From WTAW01 sp964540205 (lineage in GTDB: Bacteria; Acidobacteriota; Aminicenantia; Aminicenantales; Aminicenantaceae), in assembly GCA_964540205.1 (NCBI GenBank), contig CAZIMJ010000331.1, positions 1 to 28,674 of the forward strand: a stretch of DNA of 28,674 nt, given 5' to 3'. The position numbers and the translations under genes were made by a program. The notes beneath the pieces are model-generated. The model saw only the letters and a program-made list of their open reading frames with translations, was not told the origin of the DNA and did not search any database. How positions within the stretch are numbered: position 1 is the stretch's first letter; each line of letters starts with the position of its first letter. Below are positions 1-6,831 of the stretch, piece after piece.

Positions 1-1
1 C

Positions 2-205
2 GATCCAGTGAGTCAAGAAGTCGTCAAGTCGGAAAAATCACAAAAAAAGAAGGGCACTCTGGATGAACTGCTTGAGAAAGAAAAGAAGAGGAAGAGTAAG
101 TTCGATCGCAAATTTGAAGCGACGGTAGAACTGGAGAGAGAGAAGAAGAAAAAAGCTCAGGAAAAGTTTGCAGAGGTTTTGATCAAGATAGACCCTAATG
201 AATGA
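2..205 (+). CDS. C-terminal part of a lysine-rich charged protein (cut by left edge)
   Basis: The reading frame is open from the left edge to the TGA/TAA region at 203-205. A GTG at 8 could be a start, but no ribosome binding site is visible before it and the frame stays open upstream, so this is more likely the end of a longer gene. The visible 65 or so residues are almost entirely Lys, Glu and Arg with few hydrophobics, ending in a slightly more hydrophobic stretch (AEVLIKIDPNE). This looks like a charged helix or coiled coil. I do not recognise the family. It lies 66 bases upstream of the glycosyltransferase gene on the same strand and may share its transcript. Confidence 0.5.
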   Translation, partial: DPVSQEVVKSEKSQKKKGTLDELLEKEKKRKSKFDRKFEATVELEREKKKKAQEKFAEVLIKIDPNE

Positions 206-271
206 ATATCCCCACGATTTGTTTCTTGCGATGAGTCCCACTGGCTGTAGAGAGACTAGGGAGAGAGAGGA

Positions 272-1384
272 TTGAACCTATTCCAGATCGATGCAGGAAA
301 AGAATGGAGAGGAGGTCAAAGACAGTCTCTTTTTCTGGCCAAGGAACTCCAAAAAAAATCCTATCCCTTCAAATTTTATGTCCAGCCAGGGAGTCCGCTT
401 CACACAAAAGCCCGTGAAGTCGACCTGCCTGTCATTCCCCTGAAAATTAGGAGCGAAACGGATGCGTTGGCCATATTGCGTTTGGCCAGCGATATGAAGC
501 GTCAGAGATGTCGATTGGTTCATTGTCATGATGCCCATTCTGTGGCTGTGGGTTCAGCTGCCGCTTCCCTGGCGAAAGTCCCCCTGCGTGTGATTTCACG
601 GAATGTGGATTTCCCGATCAAGAAAAATTTCCTGTCGCAGATAAAGTACACCAAGAACATCGATATAATCATCGCTATCTCCCAGGGGATCAAAAAAGTA
701 TTGGTGGATGGGGGGATCGATCCCGCTCTCGTCAAGGTTATACCCGACGGCATCGATTATTCTCCCTTTGAAGAGGCTGCGTCCAGTCAGTATCTGCGCC
801 GGGAGCTGAACTTCGGACCAGACGATTTTCTCGTGGGGATCGTTGCTCATCTGGCGGATCATAAGGGACACAAATATTTGATCAAGGCAACGGAAATTCT
901 CAAGGAAAAGGCTCCTCCGATTAAAGTGATCATTGTGGGTGAAGGCCCTTTGCGGATGGAGCTGGATAAACTGGTGAAACAAACCTATGTGGAAGACATG
1001 GTTTTTTTTCTGGGATTTCGGGAAGATGTCCCCCAAATATTGGCATCTCTGGATCTTTTTGTGCTTTCTTCCTATCTCGAAGGTATGGGAAGCAGCATAC
1101 TGGATGCCATGGCAAGCCGGCTGCCAGTGGTGGCTACCAGAACCGGAGGCATCCCTGAAGTCGTCGTGAATGGTGAGACGGGTCTGCTCGTGCCCCCAAA
1201 GAGCCCTGCTGCCCTCGCCAAGGCGATCCTGAGGATCTATGAGGACAGGCAATTGGGAAGACGTCTTGGCCAAAAAGGGTACGAGGTTGTCCATCAAAAA
1301 TTTTCAGCCGAGGCCATGGCAGCCAAGGTGATCTTGGAGTATGAACGTATTGCCCAGCTTAAGAACATCAAACTGACAGCCTGA
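272..1384 (+). CDS. GT4-family glycosyltransferase
   Basis: This encodes a 370-aa cytoplasmic retaining glycosyltransferase with two Rossmann domains (GT-B fold), the usual length for family GT4. Visible signatures are the N-terminal acceptor-side glycine loop (WRGGQRQ, 12-18), HCHDAHS (84-90), the sugar-nucleotide phosphate contact region VAHLADHKGH (191-200), and the E-x7-E region read as EGMGSSILD (270-278), where the second acid is Asp rather than Glu. TGGIPEVV (291-298) follows as expected. The start is TTG at 272: the frame has a stop at 257-259, a GGGAGAGAGAGG ribosome site lies just upstream, and MNLFQIDAGKEWRGGQRQ is a natural GT4 N-terminus. The downstream neighbour is a membrane GT87-type protein, suggesting cell-surface glycan or lipid-linked sugar synthesis. 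Donor and acceptor cannot be told. Confidence 0.9.
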   Translation: MNLFQIDAGKEWRGGQRQSLFLAKELQKKSYPFKFYVQPGSPLHTKAREVDLPVIPLKIRSETDALAILRLASDMKRQRCRLVHCHDAHSVAVGSAAASLAKVPLRVISRNVDFPIKKNFLSQIKYTKNIDIIIAISQGIKKVLVDGGIDPALVKVIPDGIDYSPFEEAASSQYLRRELNFGPDDFLVGIVAHLADHKGHKYLIKATEILKEKAPPIKVIIVGEGPLRMELDKLVKQTYVEDMVFFLGFREDVPQILASLDLFVLSSYLEGMGSSILDAMASRLPVVATRTGGIPEVVVNGETGLLVPPKSPAALAKAILRIYEDRQLGRRLGQKGYEVVHQKFSAEAMAAKVILEYERIAQLKNIKLTA

Positions 1385-1471
1385 ATGATTCATGAATAGT
1401 GCCGATGCGAATGATTACGAACACAATTCAAGGATTTTCCCTTTAAAGGCAGAAAATGTCTGTGTTTCGGT

Positions 1472-2632
1472 ATGAAAAAAAAGACCGGATTAGTACCTAA
1501 AACACTTATTCTGCTAGCCATATTTACCGTCGGAGTCTGTCTGCACATCTCTCTCATTAAAAAACCAGACAATTATCAGGTCTATGTGAATGCGGCCGAA
1601 AATATTTTCTATAAACAAAACCTCTATGCCAAGTATGGGATACTGGATTACTTCAAATACAGCCCTCTGGCCGCGTTGATGATCGTCCCCTTTTCTCTGC
1701 TTATCGACGAAGTGGGCATTTTTTTGTTCCTTTTCCTACAGTGCTGGCTGTTCTTTTGGGGATTCTGGAGGTGGGCAAAATCTGCAGGATTCCGTCTGGA
1801 TCAATCATCCAGCATGATGTTCTTGGCTTTTATATCTATCGTCTCAGATTCCATACTGGCCGTCCAGATCTGCCAGGTTAATGCGGGCATTTTTGGTCTG
1901 ATGCTGTTGGCCGCTGCGCAGTATTCGGAGGGAAAGCATTTGAAGTCAGGGTTATTACTCTCTTTGGCGACGAGCCTGAAAATATTTCCCTTTACACTGG
2001 CTTTTTGCTTCTTAGCTGGTTTCAAGAAAAAATTCTGGCTGGCCTTCTGGATCGGACTCGCGTTTTGGTTCTTTTTACCCGTGTTGTTCATAGGGGCCGA
2101 TTACAACTTCGAGCTATTGGGTGAATGGTACAACCTAATGACCTGGGATCAAACACGAAATCTCGAGATGCTGGATATCGGGAATTTTCTGAATCTCCAT
2201 TTCGGGATTCCTCAAGCCGTTCGTAATCCCTTGGCCGTATTGTTTGGTCTTTTGATCGGTTGGACCACTCTCTATCTGTTCCGTAAAGGCAGGACTGAGC
2301 TGATCAACCGATTCCTTGTCCCTGTCAATGGCCTGCATATCCTTCTTTTTTCTTATCTCAGCGAATCTGCCACATCTATACTCGCCACCACAGCAATTTT
2401 TTTGGTCGCCATGGAAGCGCTCAAAGAGAAAACACGGGCCTGGCGGTATTGGATCCTCTGGATACTGGCGCTGCTTCTCATCCCTGTGTTTTATTCGGAC
2501 CTGGTGCTTAAATCGTGGTCCTTGTGGGCCCGGAGCTTTCACCTTAAAACAGTCGGTTACGTCTATATTTCGATCGTAATCGGCTTCTTGTTCGCCAAGC
2601 TCTATAAAAAAAGCTCCACCGGCAGCCCTTAG
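1472..2632 (+). CDS. GT87/DUF2029-like polytopic membrane glycosyltransferase
   Basis: This is a 386-aa integral membrane protein with about ten hydrophobic segments. After the first segment comes KPDNYQVYVNAAENIF (D33), then FKYSPLAALMIVPFSLL (61-77). This arrangement, an Asp-containing loop followed by a Y-x-P-L motif, is typical of the DUF2029/GT87 family of polyprenyl-phosphate-mannose-dependent mannosyltransferases, which act at the outer face of the inner membrane. The ATG at 1472 has only a weak ribosome site. A short hairpin (CCTTTAAAGG palindrome at 1440-1449 flanked by TTTTC/GAAAA) sits directly upstream. It follows the GT4 gene by 87 bases on the same strand, so both probably serve the same glycan pathway. 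The family assignment rests on motif and topology; the substrate is unknown. Confidence 0.75.
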   Translation: MKKKTGLVPKTLILLAIFTVGVCLHISLIKKPDNYQVYVNAAENIFYKQNLYAKYGILDYFKYSPLAALMIVPFSLLIDEVGIFLFLFLQCWLFFWGFWRWAKSAGFRLDQSSSMMFLAFISIVSDSILAVQICQVNAGIFGLMLLAAAQYSEGKHLKSGLLLSLATSLKIFPFTLAFCFLAGFKKKFWLAFWIGLAFWFFLPVLFIGADYNFELLGEWYNLMTWDQTRNLEMLDIGNFLNLHFGIPQAVRNPLAVLFGLLIGWTTLYLFRKGRTELINRFLVPVNGLHILLFSYLSESATSILATTAIFLVAMEALKEKTRAWRYWILWILALLLIPVFYSDLVLKSWSLWARSFHLKTVGYVYISIVIGFLFAKLYKKSSTGSP

Positions 2633-2706
2633 CACTGGAACATATATCACCACAATCATAGGTGTCTGCGCTTTCATCTGCTTTATATAGAATCAGGGGA
2701 GATGTT

Positions 2707-2847
2707 TTGAGCGACATAAAGGAAGATTTAGCCTTCCTGAAGATGATGAGGGAATGGCGTGAAAAATCTGACAGGAGGAAAAACATCTCCTCTGATTCTA
2801 ACTCAAAGTGTACTCATAATTGTGTTGATCCGGAGGAGAATTACTAG
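2707..2847 (+). CDS. small hypothetical protein (46 aa)
   Basis: This short ORF starts at TTG 2707 behind a good ribosome site, AGGGGAG at 2695-2701, five bases away. A longer GTG start at 2662 lacks such a site. The product is charged (SDIKEDLAFLKMMREWREKSDRR) with a helical look and ends in a hydrophilic tail with two cysteines. The stop codon overlaps the stop codon of the opposing nhaC gene through a shared CTAG at 2844-2847. I recognise no family. Ribosome site, codon use and neat convergence support it; size and lack of known relatives argue caution. Confidence 0.35.
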   Translation: MSDIKEDLAFLKMMREWREKSDRRKNISSDSNSKCTHNCVDPEENY

Positions 2848-4274
2848 CTGCCGATTTGTGTTTCATCCTCCCTGATCTTGGGTGCCATGCTAAATCCTGT
2901 GAATCCGAAGATGGCAAGGATTATAACAGAGACGTAGTTCATGACAGCCCAGATGAGATAGGAAAATGTCGGGACACCTATGGTTCCTGTGATGTAAACG
3001 CCTGCCATGCTCCATGGGATCAGGGGCACGATAATGGCACCGCTTTCCTCGATGATCCGGGAAAGGTTCTTTGCAGCAAGGCCCTCTTTCTTGTAGATGG
3101 GAGCGAGGAGCTCGCCGGGGATGATCATGGATAGATAGGAACTTCCTGTGACCAGAGCGGTGACGATCGATGCGGATATCGTTGTGATAACGATACTCCA
3201 GACTTTGTTGGCGAATTTCATCACTCTGTCAAGTAAAACTTGAAGCATCCCCGTCCGCTGCATGATCCCCCCGAAACTGAAGGCAGTAAAGGCAACTAGC
3301 TGGGTCTCCATCATGCTCATCATACCGCCCCGCGAGATCAGCTGGTCGACTTGTGCTACACCTGTGTGCGCCTCATACCCTGAGTTCAGCGCAGTCGCGA
3401 TCTCTGTGATCGAGGCCTTCTGAAAGATGACGGCGAGAATTCCCGCGATAAAAGAAGAAAACAGCATGCCGGGTATGGTGGGTTTTTTAGTGGCGGCAAA
3501 GTAAAAGACGACTGCCATCGGAAGGAAAAGGAGGATGTTAAAATTGAAGTTATCCTTGAGGGTTTGTGTGATCAGTGTCAAGCTTTCAGACTCGACATCT
3601 CCGCCCCCGTATTTTAGTCCGACAATGAAATACACGAACATCCCGATCAGCCAGGCTGGAGTTGCCGACCACATCATGTGTTTGATGTGGTCAAAAAGAT
3701 TTGAGCCCGCAGCAACAGGAGCCAGGTTCGTGACATCGGAAAAGGGTGACATCTTGTCTCCGTAGTAGGCTCCCGCGACGATAGCTCCAGCCGCGGGTCC
3801 AAGGGGGATTCCCAAGCCCATAGCGATACCGATGAATGCTACTCCCAAGGTTCCGATCGTTCCCCAGGATGTCCCCGTCGAGATCGAGGTGAGAGAACAG
3901 ACGAAACAAGCTGTGACCAGAAAGAATTTTGGCGAGATCAGTTTGAGGCCATAGTAGATGACCATGGGGATCGTCCCGCTGGCGATCCAGGCGCCGATCA
4001 GAATACCCACACAGAGCATGATCAGGATGGCCGGCATTGCTTTGTGGATGCTGTCGACGATTCCCCTTTCCATATCTTCCCATTTGAAACGCAGGATCAG
4101 GCCCATGCATCCAGTGATGAATGCGGCCGCAACAAGAAGGACTTGCGGGCGGATTTTGTACACGCCGTAGCCCACGCCCAGGAGTAGGCCCATGGCGATG
4201 AGGGGGATGAGAGATACTCCGAAACTCGGTGTTTGTGTTTTTGTTCTCTTATCTTTTTTATTTTCTGTGTTCAT
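2844..4274 (-). CDS. nhaC: NhaC-family Na+/H+ antiporter
   Basis: This encodes a 476-aa polytopic inner-membrane protein. After a charged cytoplasmic start it shows about eleven to twelve hydrophobic helices. The stretches TSISTGTSWGTIGTLGVAFIG and GAIVAGAYYGDKMSPFSDVTNLAP are hallmark conserved regions of NhaC-type antiporters, which exchange Na+ for H+ (some relatives exchange malate/lactate or other ions). Length fits the family. A GAGG ribosome site lies nine bases before the ATG. The gene sits 87 bases downstream of iadA on the same strand with no clear terminator between, so the two may be co-transcribed; ion exchange could support Na+-coupled uptake of the peptide products. The exact counter-ion or co-substrate is not decided by sequence. 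Confidence 0.88.
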   Translation of the reverse strand: MNTENKKDKRTKTQTPSFGVSLIPLIAMGLLLGVGYGVYKIRPQVLLVAAAFITGCMGLILRFKWEDMERGIVDSIHKAMPAILIMLCVGILIGAWIASGTIPMVIYYGLKLISPKFFLVTACFVCSLTSISTGTSWGTIGTLGVAFIGIAMGLGIPLGPAAGAIVAGAYYGDKMSPFSDVTNLAPVAAGSNLFDHIKHMMWSATPAWLIGMFVYFIVGLKYGGGDVESESLTLITQTLKDNFNFNILLFLPMAVVFYFAATKKPTIPGMLFSSFIAGILAVIFQKASITEIATALNSGYEAHTGVAQVDQLISRGGMMSMMETQLVAFTAFSFGGIMQRTGMLQVLLDRVMKFANKVWSIVITTISASIVTALVTGSSYLSMIIPGELLAPIYKKEGLAAKNLSRIIEESGAIIVPLIPWSMAGVYITGTIGVPTFSYLIWAVMNYVSVIILAIFGFTGFSMAPKIREDETQIGS

Positions 4275-4361
4275 AGGTCGTCCTCTAGGCTTTGGATATT
4301 TTTAACCATCAGATCGAATAAACCTGAACGTTATCTTACCTTTCTATCTTCATGTAGCAGA

Positions 4362-5531
4362 TCAAGAAAAAGTCCCTCTGACGAGGAGTTCTCCTCCCCA
4401 CATCATTTTTTGCCCCTTAGCGATCGAGCCGGAAAGATCCCATTTTTCATCGAGAAAAACAAGGTCTGCGTCATTCCCAACCTTGATCTCGCCTTTTTGT
4501 TCAAGCTTGTAAAAGGCCGCTGTGTTTGAGGAAAATAGCCGGGCCGTCTCGGAAATACCTAGAATTTGTTCTTGGATCAGGTACTTGAAGTTTGCCAAGA
4601 GGCTTTTCTGTGTTGCAATGGTCAATCCAGCGAGGTTTCCCTCTTTATCGAATACGGGGAGGCTTCCATTGGCGTCGGAGCTGACGGTAATGTTGGTGAG
4701 AGGAACATTCTTTTCCTTGCATGACCGGATGGCCGCGGCCACACTGATATGGCCTTCCTCTGGGGGATCGGGATCGAGGTCTGCTGTGAGATCCATGTAT
4801 CCGCCCCTTTGGATGAACTGGATGGATTCTTCAAGCAGTTCAGGGTTACGGTTGCAGTGGGTGGGAATGAGCTGTGTGATCGGGATCTCTGTTTCTTCGA
4901 TCAACCGGAAAAACATTTCTAGGCGGCGGCTCCCATCTCCCAGATGGCAATGGAGTATGCCCGCTTTTCCTCCCAGCATTCCTCCCACACGACACTCTGA
5001 GGTAAGGCGACAAAACTCTTCAAATGTGGGTTGGGAGGAGCGGTGGTCAGAAACGGCGATCTCTCCCGCTCCGATTACTTTGTCGATAAGTATGATGTCG
5101 GAACGCACACTTCCTGTGAGGGTGACCACAGGAATCTGGTAGGATCCCGAAAAAATGTATGTGGTGATCCCCTCGGTCTCTAGCCCGTTCGCTTTGGCCA
5201 GCAAAGACTCCATATGGCGGGTTGTCCCATCCGTGCCTAAACAACCGATCACCGTGGTCACTCCGCTCGTGATGATGTCTTCCACCGTTATCTCAGGAGC
5301 ACGGGTAGAGGGGCCTCCTTCGCCGCCACCACCCAATATGTGAACATGGCTATCTATTAATCCAGGAAAAACCCGTTTACCTGAAGCATCCACTTCAGCG
5401 ATGGGAAACCCTTCGACCCTGACCTGTCCGGGTTCACAGATTGCCCCGATCTTGCGGTCCAAAATAAGGATGTCTTTTTCACCCAGGGGATCGGGTGCAA
5501 AGATCTCTCCGCCTCGCACTAAAGTGACCAT
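4362..5531 (-). CDS. iadA: isoaspartyl dipeptidase (beta-aspartyl-dipeptidase)
   Basis: This is a 389-aa amidohydrolase-superfamily enzyme that hydrolyses beta-aspartyl (isoaspartyl) dipeptides. The family block DSHVHILGGGGEGGPSTR is present with metal ligands H62 and H64. Compared with remembered E. coli IadA, the other ligands are H196 (CHLGD), H225 (PTHCNRN) and D286 (SSDANGS), with substrate residues Y131, R164, R228 and S290. The position of the carboxylated bridging lysine (E. coli K162) is instead Glu here, E157 in GEIAVSDHRS. The ATG at 5531 has a near-perfect AGGAGG site. The enzyme salvages damaged or isoaspartyl peptides, fitting a peptide-degrading lifestyle. A MITE-like element lies immediately upstream (5562-5764). 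Confidence 0.9.
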   Translation of the reverse strand: MVTLVRGGEIFAPDPLGEKDILILDRKIGAICEPGQVRVEGFPIAEVDASGKRVFPGLIDSHVHILGGGGEGGPSTRAPEITVEDIITSGVTTVIGCLGTDGTTRHMESLLAKANGLETEGITTYIFSGSYQIPVVTLTGSVRSDIILIDKVIGAGEIAVSDHRSSQPTFEEFCRLTSECRVGGMLGGKAGILHCHLGDGSRRLEMFFRLIEETEIPITQLIPTHCNRNPELLEESIQFIQRGGYMDLTADLDPDPPEEGHISVAAAIRSCKEKNVPLTNITVSSDANGSLPVFDKEGNLAGLTIATQKSLLANFKYLIQEQILGISETARLFSSNTAAFYKLEQKGEIKVGNDADLVFLDEKWDLSGSIAKGQKMMWGGELLVRGTFS

Positions 5532-5561
5532 CTTTACCTCCTCTATCTGAAAATTTCATAA

Positions 5562-5764
5562 CTAACCTGAATTATTCATAAAAGCTGCTGCTAAATATAT
5601 ATCAAAAAACAGTTATTTTCTTATAGTCAGCATCTTTTACCCTACAAGCGAACCGATCTCACAGCATCGGCTTCATTGTAGCTCATTCGTAGTAGTTTAC
5701 TACAACTTCATGAGCCACTTCCTCGCCGCTACTGCAACCTCGATCCGTGAATAATCCAGACTAA
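5562..5764. repeat. MITE-like element with terminal inverted repeats and internal hairpins
   Basis: The ends CTAACCTGAATTATTCAT (5562-5579) and, on the other strand, TTAGTCTGGATTATTCAC (from 5764 to 5747) match at 13 of 18 positions, and every mismatch is a transition. Inside are two stacked stem-loops: CTACAA...CCGAT(8-nt loop)ATCGG...TTGTAG (5642-5681), and GCTCAT..GTAGTA(gtt)TACTAC..ATGAGC (5681-5715). No ORF of note is present. The structure resembles a non-autonomous interspersed element or a structured RNA. Only one copy is visible here, so the repeat nature is an inference. Confidence 0.45.
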
Positions 5765-6011
5765 TAAATAAATGCTAAATTAACACGGTTTAGGTGGTTT
5801 TTCAAGATAGAGCAATAAGTCCTCCTTGTGATATTTTTGCTGAAAGCGTGTTTCCGGCTTATAAGCTGACTATCAGGCAAACTAATAGAGCCTGCCATCC
5901 GGAGATGTAGCATGCATGGCCCCTCGAGAGGGGAGCGGAGCCGAGAAAAGACCGGATTTTCCTCGCTGTGGAAAATCCGGGTGCTGATGACCCAACTGCG
6001 CAATTATTTTT
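5765..6011. other. gene-free spacer rich in inverted repeats
   Basis: No convincing gene lies here. Visible elements are a GCTTATAAGC palindrome (5857-5866), CCCCT-CGAG-AGGGG (5920-5933) and a perfect 11-bp stem CCGGATTTTCC / GGAAAATCCGG with a 7-base loop (5952-5980). Read on the minus strand this last stem is followed by TCTTTTC, so it could be a weak minus-strand terminator; on the plus strand no T-run follows. An 80-codon minus ORF in this stretch looks like chance. Confidence 0.4.
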
Positions 6012-6040
6012 TTGAACTTCATAGAGATTTTCGCTAAAAT
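6012..6040 (+). promoter_or_regulatory. candidate sigma-70 promoter for the PlsC-like gene
   Basis: TTGAAC (6012-6017), a 17-base spacer and TAAAAT (6035-6040) make a good sigma-70 match. The expected transcript start near 6047 falls inside or just after the AGGAGGG at 6041-6047, which conflicts with that sequence being the ribosome site. Confidence 0.45.
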
Positions 6041-6063
6041 AGGAGGGCTTTTGGAAAAGACCG

Positions 6064-6822
6064 ATGACGACGATTGAAGAGGAATTCGAGAAACTGAGAC
6101 CCGTCCTTGACAAATGGAGCAAAGTTGGCCTGTTTGCAAAAAAGATCAATGTCAAGGGCGTTGAAAATTTTGTCAAGAAGGGCCCTACAATCATCTTGGG
6201 GAATCATATCGGCACCCTAAAGGATGCTCTGACGATCTATGAAATAGTGCCCCGGCCATTTGTCTTTTCTGCCAATAAGATGATCTTCGATAAAGACGAA
6301 CTGGACTTCCTCGTCCGGAAGCACCTTAAAAGGCATCTCAAAGGATTCGGGCTTTTCGTGAATGCGATCATCAAACCCATAAAAATCCCCACCATTAATT
6401 TTGTTACCAGAACCGTCAGAAATGTGGGGACCATCCCTGTGGACCTTTATTCCAGTAACAGAGACGCCATCCTGAAATGCCAGGAAACAGTGAAGGCGGG
6501 GAGAGCTCTTATCACTCTTCATGGCCGTGGCCGAGTCATGAAAACCGACCCTAATCCCTATGTCAGCCCGATCAGAAAGGGAGCTGCGATCATCTCCTAC
6601 AATCTCTACACGAACGAAGGAATTTCTGTTCCCGTCACTCCTTTGGCCATGTTTGGAACCCACCGTCCTTTTTTTATCCCAGGAAAGATCCAAGTCCGAG
6701 TGGGAAAGCCCATGTATATTTCTGATTACATGGGGGGTGGGTTTAATGAAACGATCGAGAGATTCCGCAGTGCTCTAGAAAAAACGATCAACTCTCTTTT
6801 CTTCGAGATCCTCCGATCTTAA
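6064..6822 (+). CDS. divergent PlsC-like 1-acylglycerol-3-phosphate acyltransferase
   Basis: This 252-aa protein has the layout of the LPLAT/PlsC acyltransferases that transfer acyl chains to lysophosphatidate or related acceptors at the inner membrane. GNHIGTLKD (46-54) matches the first catalytic block, but the spacing is H48-x5-D54 rather than the usual H-x4-D. The third block, normally FPEGTRS, reads LHGRGR (152-157) and lacks the Glu-Gly-Thr core. The fourth block VPVTPLAMFG (189-198) is normal. ATG 6064 is the first possible start after an in-frame stop at 6040-6042; the AGGAGGG at 6041-6047 lies 16 bases away, unusually far. Superfamily membership is likely; normal catalytic activity and substrate are uncertain. 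Confidence 0.7.
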   Translation: MTTIEEEFEKLRPVLDKWSKVGLFAKKINVKGVENFVKKGPTIILGNHIGTLKDALTIYEIVPRPFVFSANKMIFDKDELDFLVRKHLKRHLKGFGLFVNAIIKPIKIPTINFVTRTVRNVGTIPVDLYSSNRDAILKCQETVKAGRALITLHGRGRVMKTDPNPYVSPIRKGAAIISYNLYTNEGISVPVTPLAMFGTHRPFFIPGKIQVRVGKPMYISDYMGGGFNETIERFRSALEKTINSLFFEILRS

Positions 6823-6831
6823 GCCTGAGTT

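Noticed and set aside
596..1297. 233-codon minus-strand open frame
   Set aside because: It lies opposite the GT4 gene; composition is that of a reversed coding strand.
5761..6003. 80-codon minus-strand open frame in the gene-free spacer
   Set aside because: No ribosome site, no recognisable domain, and it crosses the 11-bp hairpin; probably chance.
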